DNA from: Beta vulgaris subsp. vulgaris
Lineage: Eukaryota; Streptophyta; Magnoliopsida; Caryophyllales; Amaranthaceae
Assembly (NCBI RefSeq): GCF_026745355.1
Contig: NC_079205.1
Location: forward strand, 50,888,916-50,952,915
Direction of reading: 5' to 3'
Length of the DNA stretch: 64,000 bases
The notes below the pieces were generated by a model. The model worked only from the letters and a program-made list of their open reading frames with translations, was not told where the DNA came from and made no database searches. Of this stretch, positions 31,082 through 41,385 are shown one piece after another (the stretch's first letter is position 1; the number at the start of each line of letters is the position of its first letter). The position numbers and the translations under genes were made by a program.

Positions 31082-31708
31082 ACTAATGATCATGTCCGAC
31101 ATCATGTAACCACTCACAGTCACATATTCTGATGGACCAACTGCATTCCTTTGCAATATTTCTAAGATAGTAAGACCAATTAATTAACAGTAGTTTGACA
31201 TGAAACAACAGACATTGAATCAATATTTTCTATCCATAACATGATGATATTCCAAACAGACATTACGGAATAAATGACACAGTACTAGTGTGGTTGACTC
31301 CATCAAGACCATAGCAATTTCGACGTTCTAGCACATCAATGGAATCACAATTTGATAAAAGATTCTTATGTAATCATGGAACAAGGACATCGCCAACATT
31401 AAGCTTCTTCTTATCAAATCCATGGCATAATTAAACCTCAAGTTCAGCTCTATGACACACCCAAAGTATTCATCACTTAAACTAACATACCATGCACGTC
31501 TAAAAACAATCTACATTATATATTATTGCAACATTGTTAGTAGTATTTAGTAGATACTAAATCTTAAAAACATCTCAATCACCTACATTCAATACACACA
31601 ACAACCATAATTCCAAAAACAGAAACAAGCTCAAATATTATAAATTAGCACAATAAATCAAAAACCAGCATAAAAACAGAAAAATCCAACAAAGCCACAA
31701 CAATATAC

Positions 31709-31826
31709 CTGACATGATGTTAATCTTAGTCTTCCCGGTATCCTTCTCCAACCCAGTAGGTCGAGCATTCTCAGACCAAGCAGCCAAGATATTCACCCCT
31801 GGTCCAATCACATCCGGCTTCATCAT
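31709..31826 (-). pseudogene. Subtilisin-like protease (SBT) exon fragment
   Basis: The minus-strand 118-bp exon reads [20 protein letters not shown], then [17 protein letters not shown]. It ends at a good donor (GTCAG|GTATAT) and begins after TTAG|ATGATG. Plant subtilases have (L)KPDV(I)[10 protein letters not shown]...PTGL..D.R...FNI(I)SGTSMSCPH, and the exon stops just before the catalytic GTSMSCPH serine. The frame is open. No other subtilase exon was found, so this is a captured piece inside a CACTA-like element. Confidence 0.9.
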
Positions 31827-32515
31827 CTAACCCCAAATACCCAAACCACTCACGAACCGGAAAGCACCACCCTCCCCGAACAACCCCACGAACAGACCCA
31901 CCCAAACTAAAACAACAGATCCAAAAACCCAAACCAAAACAACAGCGAAAACGAAGATCCAAAAACAAAAACTGAAAACAAAAATTCAAACACTAAAAAC
32001 ATAAAAAGCGATAATTCAAAAACTGAAAATTTAAAACCAAAAATGAAAATTAGAAAAACGAAAATTAAGAAACTGAAAATTTAAAAAGCGAAAATTGAAA
32101 AATTGAAAAATTGAAAATTGAAAAACGGAAATCCAAAAATGAAAAATCAGAAACGAAAATTGAGAATCCAAAAACTGAGAATTCAAAACTGAAAATCCAA
32201 AATGAAAATTCAAACGACAATTAAAAATAAAATAAAATATACCTGATAAAGAAGAGGCGATGATGCTTGAAGACGGCGATGATGCTCATAGAAATAACGA
32301 AAAAAACCCTAACCACAACCAACTGAACAAAAATACCAGATCTAAACGAGAGAAATAACGAAATACCAGATCTGAGGAAAATGAAGAGTTAGACAGAGGA
32401 AAGAATTAAGGTGAGAGAGAATTGAGTGAGAGAGAGCGGTGAAGAGAGGATTTTATTTCTTATTTAGGAAAATTGGAAGGTTTGAGGGAGCGGTCGATTG
32501 ATTTTGGTAAGACCA

Positions 32516-32715
32516 ATAAATTAGCGTCTGCCAAAACGGACGCTAATTTACTGAACGGACGCTAATTAGCGTCTGTTTACAAGAACGGACGCTAAAAACA
32601 AGAAAGCAAACGCTAATTTGCGTCTGTTATATATCGGGCGCTAATTTTAAATTTACCGTCCACTTCTACTATCGGACGCTAAATATAGACGCTATAAAGG
32701 CGGATTCTTGTTGTG
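32516..32715. repeat. Right subterminal repeats and terminus of the CACTA-like element
   Basis: Units of TTAGCGTCTG / CGGACGCTAA, then GGCGGATTCTTGTTGTG at the end, inverted relative to the left terminus at 27979. Confidence 0.85.
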
Positions 32716-32942
32716 TGAGAATGAATTCTATGCGATATAGCTCTTATCATATCGATAAGTAATGTAACTCTAATGAAAAAGTGATATAACTCCAAAACAA
32801 GAATTTAGAAGAAAAAAACTCAAAAAAAAAATATTTTGGTCTCGAAATTTTTTTTAGGGGGGTGGGTATAACTCTAATGAACAAGTGTTGTAACCTAATA
32901 CAATCGTATGGTTGAGATTCATTCTCATTTCTCATGTGATGC

Positions 32943-32945
<3 letters not shown>

Positions 32946-33010
<65 letters not shown>

Positions 33011-33011
33011 G

Positions 33012-33043
<32 letters not shown>

Positions 33044-33173
33044 CATATATATATGTATATATATATATATATATGTATGTATATATATGTATATATATAT
33101 ATATATATATATAATATGTATACATATGTATATATATATGTATATGTATGTATATATATATGTATATATATTA

Positions 33174-33204
<31 letters not shown>

Positions 33205-33239
33205 ATATATTATATTATATATATATATTATATATATAT

Positions 33240-33279
<40 letters not shown>

Positions 33280-33325
33280 GTATATATATGTATATGTATG
33301 TATATGTATGTATATGTATATATAT
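32946..33325. repeat. (TA)n and TA/TGTA microsatellite
   Basis: About 380 bp of TA dinucleotide with TATGTA variants. All open frames across it encode only Y/I/V/M repeats and are spurious. The Copia at 33326 integrated at its right edge, with TATAT as TSD. Confidence 0.95.
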
Positions 33326-33883
33326 TCTAGAAATATGCCTTGAATCATTGTGCATCGAAGGTGTTCGACGAAATGCGTCAAATAAAGGCTTCGGGGTTCC
33401 GCCCGATCGGGTCGGGCGAGGCCGCCCGATCGGGCCCGCAATGCGCTGAAGAACTAGAGTGAAAAGCTTAGTCGCCCGATGCCTATCGAGCCTCTTCGCC
33501 CGATCGGGCGAGACACCGAATTACGACTCGGGCGATCTCGCCCGACCGGGTGCGCAACGATGTTTTGGGGAAGTGAAATACCGCCCGATCGGGCAGGGTT
33601 CGCCCGACCCGATCGGGCGGGTTCGCCCGACCCGATCGGGCGGCTGGCCGGTAAATGCAGAAACGCGTTTTTCTAGACGGGATATAAATATGTTGTTTAT
33701 ATCTAAGGGTTTAGATTACGAAAAACACTTTGTTCTTTCTGTAATCTGGTTTTCCTCACATAATAAAATATTCTCCCTCTCTCTGCCGTGGATGTAGCCA
33801 AATTGGTGAACCACGTAAATCTGTTGTCTATTTTTATTGTTTTTGCATTCATAATTTGTTTCTCTCTCACGTCCGTTATAACA
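33326..33883 (+). repeat. 5' LTR with palindromic GC-rich cluster
   Basis: 558 bp, starting TCTAGAAATATGCC (the 3' copy starts TGTAGAAATATGCC) and ending TTATAACA. It contains repeated CGCCCGATCGGGCG palindromes at 33400-33650. Compared with the 3' LTR it has about 65 bp more, consisting of extra palindrome copies. Confidence 0.92.
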
Positions 33884-33885
33884 GA

Positions 33886-33899
33886 TTGGTATAAGAGCT
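33886..33899 (+). promoter_or_regulatory. Primer binding site of the Tork-like Copia
   Basis: TTGGTATAAGAGC just inside the 5' LTR; one base differs from the TGGTATCAGAGC initiator-Met PBS used by most Copia elements. Confidence 0.8.
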
Positions 33900-33924
33900 T
33901 TGGTGATCGATCTGTGTGAGAAAG

Positions 33925-36900
33925 ATGTCTGGGGTGAATGTCAAAATCGATAAATTTACTAGGAGGAATAGTTTTAGTCTGTGGCAGATCAAGATGCGGG
34001 CTTTACTGAAGCAACAGGGGTTGTGGGCACCGTTGGCAAAGAAAGCGACGGATTCAGTTACCGCTGAGATGGCTGTTCTGGAGGAGAAGGCTCATTCAAC
34101 GATTATGTTGTGTCTAGCAGATGACATAATCACTGAAGTCGCGGAGAAGGAAACCGCATCTGGTCTGTGGTTGAAATTAGAGAGTTTGTACATGACAAAA
34201 TCTCTAACCAACAAGTTGCTTTTGAAGCAACGTCTGTTTAGTCTGCGAATGCAGGAAGGTATGCCTCTTAGAGATCATCTAGATCAATTAAATACAATTT
34301 TATTAGAATTGCGTAATATTGATGTGAAGGTGGAGGATGAGGATGCCGCTTTAATTCTGCTTGTTTCTTTACCTATATCGTATGAAAATTTTGTGTAATC
34401 TTTCATTGTTGGTAAAGATTCTGTGTCTCTAGAAGAGGTTAGATCATCTTTGCATACTAGGGAATTGCGCCATAAGGCATCTGGTAGTAGTACAGAAAAT
34501 CAGTCTTCTGGGTTAGTGGCCAGTAGTAGTGGTGGTAATGGACATGGTAAAAAGAATTTAAGGAAATCTGGAAATTCTAAAGGAGGTCCTAAACCTAATG
34601 ATATCTGTAACTACTGTAAGGAAAAGGGGCATTGGAAGAAGGAATGTCCTAAAAGGAAGCATCATGAGAACAAATCTGGGTCTGGTTCTGCTGCTGTTGC
34701 AGCAGAAAATTCGAATTCTGATGATGACCTTGCTCTAGTGGCAAATGAGAAAACATATAGTGATGTGTGGGTTCTTGATTCTGGAGCGTCATATCATATG
34801 AGTCCTCATAGGGAGTGGTTTACTACTTAGGAGCAGGTAGATGGGGGAAATATTTCGGTGGCTAACAGTGCAGTCTGTAAGATAGTTGGAATAGGCTCTA
34901 TCAAGATCCGGACTCGTGATGATATTTTCTATACTTTTAAAAATGTTAGGCATGTTCCACAAATGACCAACAATCTGATTTCACTTAGTCTACTAAACAG
35001 TAAGGGTTTCAATTTCAGAGGGAGTGGTGGAATTGCGTATGTCTGCAAGGGTTCAAAGGAGGTTTTGAAGGGGGTCAAGCGTGGTACTTTGTATGTTCTG
35101 CAGGGTTCTACTATCTCAGGTTCAGCTTCTATTGCATCGTCTGAGGTTCAGAAGGGGGATATGACCAAGCTATGGCACATGAGAATTGGTAATATGAGTA
35201 AAAGAGGAATGCAAATCCTCTCCAAGGCAGATCTTTTGTGTGGCCATAAGATCACAAACCTGGAGTTTTGTGAGCATTGTGTTCTTGGAAAATTACATCG
35301 TAGCAAGTTTCCTAAGGGCATTCATAGAACAAAAGGTACTCTGGATTATATCCACTCTGATTGTTGGGGTCCTTCACGCGTGGAGTCTTTGGCAGGTCAC
35401 AGGTATTTTGTTTCTTTCATAGATGATTATTCAAGAATGACTTGGTTGATTATCATGAAGTCAAAAGGTGAAGCTTTCAAGAATTTTAAGAAGTGGAAGG
35501 CATTAGTGGAAAATCAAACTGGGAAGAAGATCAAAAGGCTACGAACTGATAATGGTCTGGAATTTTGTTTGTCTGAGTTCAATGAGTTCTGTAAAAATGA
35601 AGGGATTGCTAGGCATCACACTGTCAGAGATACACCACAGCAAAATGGTGTAGCAGAAAGGATGAATCAGACACTTCTGGAGAGAGCTCGGTGCATGCTC
35701 TCTAATGCTGGTATGACTAGAAGATTTTGGGGAGAAGCTGTCAATACAGCATGTTATCTGATAAATCGTGGACCTCATTCTGGGATCAATCTCAAAACAC
35801 CATATGAGATGTGGTCAGGTAAGCCTGCAGATTACTCAGATTTGCGAGTTTTTGGTTGTAATGTCTACTATCATGTGAATGAAGGAAAACTAGAACGAAG
35901 GGCTAAAAGGGGAGTGTTTGTGGGTTATGGGAATGGAGTTAAGGGTTATAGAATCTGGTCTCCATCTGAAAAAAGGGTTATACTTAGTAGAAATGTAGTC
36001 TTTGATGAAAATTCTATGTTTAATCCTACTGTGATGTCGGCTGAAGTACCAGATAGTAGTAGTGTTGATAAACAGGTGGAGCAGCAAGTCACTCATGATG
36101 AGAGTGATGATCAACACATTGGTTCTGAAGAACCATCATCTTCGACGCCTAGTGAGGAGGCGCCTAGCCTGGCACGGGAACATCCTATAAGGACAAATTT
36201 TGGTAAACCTCCAACTAGATATGGGTTTGAAGATATGGTAGCTTATGCACTGCAGGTTGCTGAAGAGGTGGATGTCTATGAGCCACCAACCTACAGGGAG
36301 GCAGTTACATGTACGAAGTCTACCCATTGGCTAGCTGCAATGGGGGAAGAGATGGAGTCACTTCATAAGAACGAGACTTGGGAGCTTGTGTCTAAGCCTT
36401 CAGGGAGAAAAATTGTTACTTGTAAATGGGTTTTCAAGAAAAAGGAGGGATGACATCTGAAGAAGGGGTCAAGTATAAGGCTCGACTGGTTGCAAGAGGG
36501 TTCACACAAAGGGAGGGTGTAGACTATAATGAGATTTTTTCGCCTGTAGTCAGACATACTTCCATCAGGGTGCTACTAGCGATAGTTGCACATCAAGATT
36601 TTTAGCTTGAGCAGCTCGATGTAAAAACAGCTTTCTTACATGGAGAGTTGGAGGAGGAGATATATATGGCTCAACCAGATGGGTTTCAGGTTCCAGGAAA
36701 AGAAAACAGTGTTTGCAAGTTGAAGAAGTCCTTATATGGGATAAAGCAGTCTCCAAGGCAATGGTACAAGAAGTTTGATAGCTATATGATGAAGCTAAGC
36801 TACAACAGGAGCTCATATGATTGTTGTATGTATCATAACAAGCTAGCAGATGGGTCTTTTATCTACTTAGTGCTATATGTGGATGATATGTTGATAGTTG

Positions 36901-37835
36901 CCAGGAACAAGTCAGACGTTCAGAAATTGAAGCAACTTCTCAGTGCTGAATTTGAAATGAAGGATTTGGGTGCAGCAAGGAAGATTTTGTGGATGGAAAT
37001 TTATAGGGAGAGGACTCAGAAGAAACTTTTCTTGTCACCTAAGGGTTATATTAAGAAGATATTATCAAGGTTTGGCATGTCAACAGCAAAACCTATAGAT
37101 ACTCCAAGTGCTTCGAATAGTCATTTGTCTGTGGCTTTTGCACCTAAGTCGGCTGAGGAGAAGGAGTACATGAGTCGGGTTCCGTATGCTAGTGCAGTAG
37201 GGAGTCTGATGTATGATATGGTGTGCACTAGGCCGGATCTTGCACATGCAGTCAGTGTGGTTAGTAGGTTCATGGGTGATCCTGGTAAGGAGCATTTGCA
37301 GGCAGTCAAGAGGATCTTTCGGTACCTTAGAGGTACGTCAGATATTGGTCTCATTTATGGAGGTGATATGGCTTGCTTAGTTGCAGGATATTCTGGTTCT
37401 GATTATGCTGGAGATGTAGATGGTAGAAGGTCTATGACTGGATATGTGTATACTCTTGGTGGTTCTGTGGTGAGTTGGAAAGCAACTTTACAGCCTACTG
37501 TAACTTTGTCTACTACTGAGGCAGCGTATATGGCCTTGACAGAAGCAGCTAAGGAGGGAATCTGGTTAAAGGGGTTAATCAGTGATTTGGGTCTACATCA
37601 TGATCAAGCAACTGTGTTCTGTGACAGCTTAAGTGCAATATGTCTGGCAAAGGATCAAGTCCATCATGAGAGGACTAAACACATTGATGTCAGATATCAT
37701 TTTCTGAGGAGTGAGACAAGGATTAAGGTGAAGAATGTAGGAACTGCTGATAATCCTGCTGACATGTTCACCAAGCCGGTTCCGCAGAGTAAGTTTCAAC
37801 ATTGTTTGGACTTACTCAATGTTTGTGATTGTTAA
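33925..37835 (+). pseudogene. Copia gag-pol polyprotein (Tork-like), interrupted
   Basis: The ATG at 33925 starts MSGVNVKIDKFTRRNSFSLW. Order: UBN2-type capsid; CCHC knuckle CNYCKEKGHWKKEC; protease VWVLDSGASYHMS; GAG-pre-integrase (LWHMRIGNMSKRGM); integrase with DYSRMTWL, RTDNGLEF and the PQQNGVAERMNQ core; RT with [19 protein letters not shown] and catalytic LYVDDMLIV; RNase H with [20 protein letters not shown] and the [10 protein letters not shown] block. Defects: TAA at 34396, TAG at 34828, a 1-nt frameshift near 36450, TAG at 36603. All domain motifs are otherwise preserved, suggesting fairly recent decay. Confidence 0.94.
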
Positions 37836-37987
37836 TTGCCCTCCTTGGGCAATTCTGAGGTCCTTAGGGACTAATCTGGTCTGGTTGTCTTTTGGGACAA
37901 ATCTAGTGTTTGGGAGATTCTGGGCATTGTGATCAATGCATCTGGTTTTCTGGTTATTGTGAGAGGATTCAAGTCAAGGTGGAGATT

Positions 37988-38476
37988 TGTAGAAATATGC
38001 CTTGAATCATTGTGCATCGAAGGTGTTCGACAAAATGCGTCAAATAAAGACTTCGGGGTTCCGCCCGATCGGGTCGGGCGAGGCCGCCCGATCGGGCCCG
38101 CAATGTGCTGAAGAACTGGAGTGAAATGCTTAGTTGCCCGATGCCATCGGGCCTCTTCGCCCGATCGGGCGAGACACCGAATTACGACTCGGGCGATTTC
38201 GCCCGACCGGGCGCGCAACGAAGTTTTGGGGAAGTGAAATACCGCCCGGTAAACGCGAAAACGCGTTTTTCTGACGGGATATAAATATGTTGTTTATATT
38301 TTAGGGTTTAGACTACGAAAAACACTATGTTCTTTCTGTAATCTGGTTTTCCTCACATAATAAAATATTCTCCCTCTCTCTGCCGTGGATGTAGCCAAAT
38401 TGGTGAATCACGTAAATCTGTTGTCTGTTTTTATTGTTTTTGCATTCATAATTTGTTTCTCTCTCACGTCCATTAT

Positions 38477-38480
<4 letters not shown>
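37988..38480 (+). repeat. 3' LTR of the Tork-like Copia
   Basis: 493 bp, TGTAGAAATATG...ATTATAACA. It is collinear with the 5' LTR but lacks a ~65 bp block of GCCCGATCGGGC palindromes next to GCCGGTAAA. This shows recombination or slippage at the palindromes after or during integration. Confidence 0.93.
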
Positions 38481-38540
<60 letters not shown>

Positions 38541-38551
38541 TGTGTGTGTGT
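38481..38551. repeat. (TA)n followed by (TG)n microsatellite
   Basis: TA run then GTGTGTGTGTGT. It probably continues the 32946-33325 tract that the Tork-like element split. Confidence 0.88.
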
Positions 38552-38661
38552 GTGTGTGTATGAAACAACCGGAGGGATTTGTTGTCCAAGAACAAGAAAA
38601 GAAGGTGCGTAAGCTTATTAAATCTTTTTATGGACTTAAACAGGAACCAAAATCGTGGCAA
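38552..38661 (+). pseudogene. Small Copia RT fragment
   Basis: Reads MKQPEGFVVQEQEKKVRKLI then KSFYGLKQEPKSW, the Copia RVT_2 motif 'QPEGF...VCKL.KSLYGLKQAP..W'. It starts directly at the microsatellite and stops at 38661. It is not in the frame of, or continuous with, the neighbouring elements, so it is debris of another Copia element. Confidence 0.85.
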
Positions 38662-39408
38662 TGTATTCCTTGCCTAATTCTTCGCGTTTCCTTCTTTCTT
38701 ACTATGTTTCATCACACCACAACATCAAAGCATAATAATCAGATAAAATCAACGAACACGTTTAACTATAAATGTTCCAACAATCCTCCTCCATTTATAG
38801 TATAAATGCTTTGAAGTCCATCCACTTGCAAACAATATAAAACAACTAAACTTTTGCATAAATCAAAATATCTTTAAGATTGAGTTTCCACTTACAACTT
38901 TTCGATTGAAGTAATTGACTAAGCATTGAATCACTCAATTATACGAAATATTGAATATGCTACACACATAAGCTTACACAAACACACATGAAAATAACAA
39001 CTCCTTTAATAGCATTGAGTCCATAACTGATTCATGAGTGTTCCAAGCCAAGCCCCAAACTTGGAGAAGCGGCCAAACTTCTGACTTACATAGGTAAACC
39101 TTAATCCACATGCTCCTACAACATGAGCAACTAATCAGAGGTGTATAAATATATTAAAATCATCCTTCAATATTGTAGAAACAACCATTTACCTTGGGAT
39201 GTATCTCTTCGAGTGCTACAAGCCACAAATCAAGTTTGATCTTCATTAAATTCAAGATCTTTCGTTTAACAAGATGTAAACTGTGTTTTCTCCACTTGTG
39301 ACTTATACATGGGCTTCGTTCCCATCCATTTTGATGTTTTGTACAACATTTCCCTTTATAATGGTTTAGTGGATGGATACGCTAGGTTCACCTTAGACCG
39401 TACAAAAT
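38662..39408. other. Unassigned intronic sequence
   Basis: AT-rich, with 'CCAACAATCCTCCTCCATTTATAG' and similar text reminiscent of Copia LTR or leader sequence on the minus strand. No termini, TSD or coding sequence was identified. Confidence 0.4.
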
Positions 39409-39685
39409 CAATAGTTAATGCACAAAAGTAGTAGTTAGTGCATTAGTGGAAGATCATATTCCTAAATAATAGTAGCTTAATTAGAAGTTAGTTGATTTGA
39501 TTTGTTAGTGGAGCATTACATGGGATCATGTTGACCCACTCTTTCTTAGTTGCTAGTTCGTAGCTTGTTAGTTTAATTTTGTGAGCCTATTTGAGTGGGT
39601 CTAGTTGTTTCCTTTATTTCAATAGTAATGCATTCAGTGAATGAAAGCCTTTATTTTGTCTTCTATTTTCTCAATATTTCCAACA
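39409..39685 (+). repeat. 5' LTR of the host Copia
   Basis: About 277 bp, from (CAAT)AGTTAATGCACAAAAG to ATTTCCAACA. The other copy at 54688 begins TGTTAGTTAATGC. The two agree with only scattered substitutions. Confidence 0.88.
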
Positions 39686-39689
39686 ACTT

Positions 39690-39702
39690 TGGTATCCGAG
39701 CC
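39690..39702 (+). promoter_or_regulatory. Primer binding site of the host Copia
   Basis: TGGTATCCGAGCC, a variant of the initiator tRNA-Met PBS (TGGTATCAGAGCC), four bases after the LTR end. Confidence 0.78.
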
Positions 39703-39867
39703 AGTAAAAGAGAAGAGGCACGTGCTACCTTCTTTCATCTTCCTCAAACCAAATTTGGTAAAGTAAGTGTGAGAAAACATCAGTGATGAGAGCAAACACA
39801 AGGAGAGGACACAGACAAAATCAAAAGCAAACTCAATTGAGTGAAATAACTGAATTTAGGAAAAATT

Positions 39868-39960
39868 ATGGCAAGCACTGGTGTAAATCCCTCCTCTACG
39901 CCCTTAATTCCAATTTTTAAGGGAGAGAAGTATCACTTATTGAGTTTGAAGATGCAAACT
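39868..39960 (+). pseudogene. Host Copia gag, N-terminal piece
   Basis: The ATG at 39868 reads MASTGVNPSSTPLIPIF, then GEKYHLLSLKMQT. It continues after the nested LTR element as LFKSQELWDMV at 41391. The join point is duplicated as the TSD AAACT. Confidence 0.87.
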
Positions 39961-40183
39961 TGATAAGCTGATATACTTTAATTAAGTTTGTTATGGTTGT
40001 TAGCCTTTCTGTTATTCTGTTACAAGTTAGTTCTCATATCTTGTTTAGTTAGTTAGTACACTTGTATATAAATACACTCTCAAACTATATGAAAGGCAAA
40101 TCAATATACAGAGAGTAAATCCTTCTCTCTTTTTTCTCTCCTAAATTCTCTCTTGATCAGATCAATTCATACTGAATTGTTCA
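39961..40183 (+). repeat. 5' LTR of the nested small LTR element
   Basis: 223 bp TG...CA, nearly identical to the 228-bp copy at 41158-41385; differences include the added TTAACTTC in the latter. Confidence 0.92.
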
Positions 40184-40366
40184 TGGTATCAGAGCTACGA
40201 TTGTAGTTCATAACGAAATTCCGCAATTTCTTTCTTAAATTTCAGCTGATTGTAGCTGATTTCTTCTTCTTTTCATCAAACTATTTTTGATAAACAAATT
40301 CAGTTGATTTCTCTTGCTAAATTGATTGATAATCTTCAATCGATTCTTCTTTTGATTCTCCGTTAA

Positions 40367-40690
40367 TGTGTTTAACAACACATACTTTTACTGGTCATAA
40401 GTTCATTAATTGGAGCAGAAGTGTCAAGATGGCGTTAATTGCGCGCAACAAGCTTGGATTTCTGATGGAACTCTGGTTAAACCACCTTCAACATCCAGCA
40501 ATCATCATAAATGGATTCACAATGATTATATGGTACTTTCTTGGCTGATTAATTCAATGCAAAAATCTATTGCTGAAAATTTCTTGTTTGTTGAGTCTTC
40601 TCATTAATTATGGTATGAAATTCTTGAGAGATATGGACGCTCTAATGTGCCTCATATTTTTGAGCTCCATAAAACTCTCATCATTCTTTT
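40367..40690 (+). pseudogene. Remnant gag of the small LTR element
   Basis: Fragmented reading: LTTHTFTGHKFINWSRSVKM, ALIARNKLGF, then after a shift VKPPSTSSNHHKWIHNDYMV and LINSMQKSIAENFLFVESSH. These are standard Copia gag N-terminal motifs (a Retrotran_gag_3-like region). Frameshifts and a stop follow, and there is no CCHC knuckle. Confidence 0.75.
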
Positions 40691-40696
40691 GCAACC

Positions 40697-41120
40697 ATCT
40701 CCTCCTCCTTATTGGGTTACCCATGCCCTTTTTCATACAATCTAAAAATTAACATGGTATCAGAGTCCGGGTTGCGGGTCTCGTCTAAACTGGGTATTTG
40801 ATCGCTACTGGATAAGGATTTACCTCGACATCAGGATGTCCAGCCCCTAAGAGGATTATTGCTCTGACCTTTCTAGTTAGCTCTGAATTTCTAAGGACAC
40901 TCACAAGTGAGGGGGTGTGTTGAAACCCATTGAAAGTCCACTTGTGAGTGTCCCACATTGGAGAAAGAGGATAGAATAAACCACTTTATAAGATGAGGAG
41001 TTACTCCTCCTATCACCAATTGGTTTTAGGATGGAACCTCCTAACTTGTAAGATGGGCTAAACTCTCCTCCTCCTTATTGGGTTACCCAGGCCCATTTTC
41101 ATACAATCTAAAAATTAACA
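40697..41120 (+). mobile_element. TRIM-like miniature retrotransposon, 5' LTR truncated
   Basis: CTCCTCCTCCTTATTGGGTT...CTAAAAATTAACA occurs at 40697-40752 and again at 41065-41120. The second copy is part of a longer LTR starting TGTTGAAACCCATTGAAAG at 40919. Between them lie TGGTATCAGAGTCC (PBS, 40753) and GTGAGGGGGTG (PPT). No coding capacity. This is the TRIM layout (tiny LTRs, PBS, short interior, PPT) with the first LTR missing its 5' part. Confidence 0.78.
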
Positions 41121-41157
41121 GAGGAGTTTCTTCTCCATGTCCAACTTGAAGGGGGGG

Positions 41158-41385
41158 TGATAAGCTGATATACTTTAATTAAGTTTGTTATGGTTGTTAA
41201 CCTTTCTGTTATTCTGTTACAAGTTAGTTAACTTCTCATATCTTGTTTAGTTAGTTAGTACACTTGTATATAAATACACTCTCAAACTATACGAAAGGCA
41301 GATCAATATACAGAGAGTAAATCCTTCTCTCTTCTTTCTCTCCTAAATTCTCTCTTGATCAAATCAATTCATACTGAATTGTTCA
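41158..41385 (+). repeat. 3' LTR of the nested small LTR element
   Basis: 228 bp, followed by the TSD copy AAACT and the resumed Copia gag. Confidence 0.92.

Larger units (their letters stand above)
30291..32515. other. Interior of the CACTA-like element, right part
   Basis: This holds a short direct duplication (30857-31081), a subtilase exon (31709-31826), and an A-rich tract of AAAATTGAAAAxxGAAAA units at 31980-32240. A minus-strand open stretch near 31081-31190 (containing VGPSEYVTVSGYMMSDMI) looks protein-like but was not identified. Confidence 0.5.
27979..32715. mobile_element. CACTA-like element with captured subtilase exon and nested MULE
   Basis: Termini CACAACAAGAAT (27979) and ATTCTTGTTGTG (to 32715) are inverted. 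The subterminal regions contain many TTAGCGTCCG / CGGACGCTAA and ATTAGCGACCG hairpin units, the CACTA pattern. CACAACAAGAA is close to the CACTACAAGAA termini of many plant CACTAs. The 3-bp flanks (AGA and TGA) agree at only two positions, so the TSD is uncertain. No transposase is present. The interior holds a Mutator-like insertion (29075-30281) and a subtilase exon (31709-31826). Confidence 0.75.
33326..38480 (+). mobile_element. Tork/Tnt1-like Ty1/copia retrotransposon, full-length but defective
   Basis: Two LTRs (33326-33883 and 37988-38480), flanked by the TSD TATAT (33321-33325 and 38481-38485). The PBS follows the 5' LTR, one gag-pol frame spans 33925-37835, and a polypurine tract (AAGGTGGAGATT) precedes the 3' LTR. 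The gag N-terminus (SLWQIKMRALLKQQGL) and order GAG-PR-IN-RT-RH fit the Tork lineage. Stops and a frameshift make it non-autonomous. Confidence 0.93.
39961..41385 (+). mobile_element. Small (1,425 bp) LTR retrotransposon nested in Copia gag
   Basis: LTRs 39961-40183 and 41158-41385 (TGATAAGCTGATATAC...GAATTGTTCA), perfect TSD AAACT (39956-39960 and 41386-41390), PBS TGGTATCAGAGC at 40184 and PPT TTGAAGGGGGGG before the 3' LTR. The ~970 bp interior has only a decayed gag start (FTGHKFINWSRSVKMAL) and a TRIM-like insertion. No pol, so it is a non-autonomous deletion derivative. Confidence 0.92.

Noticed and set aside
32747..33449. Long open frames in several phases across the TA/TGTA tract
   Set aside because: They encode only Y/I/V/M/C repeats from dinucleotide sequence and have no protein resemblance.
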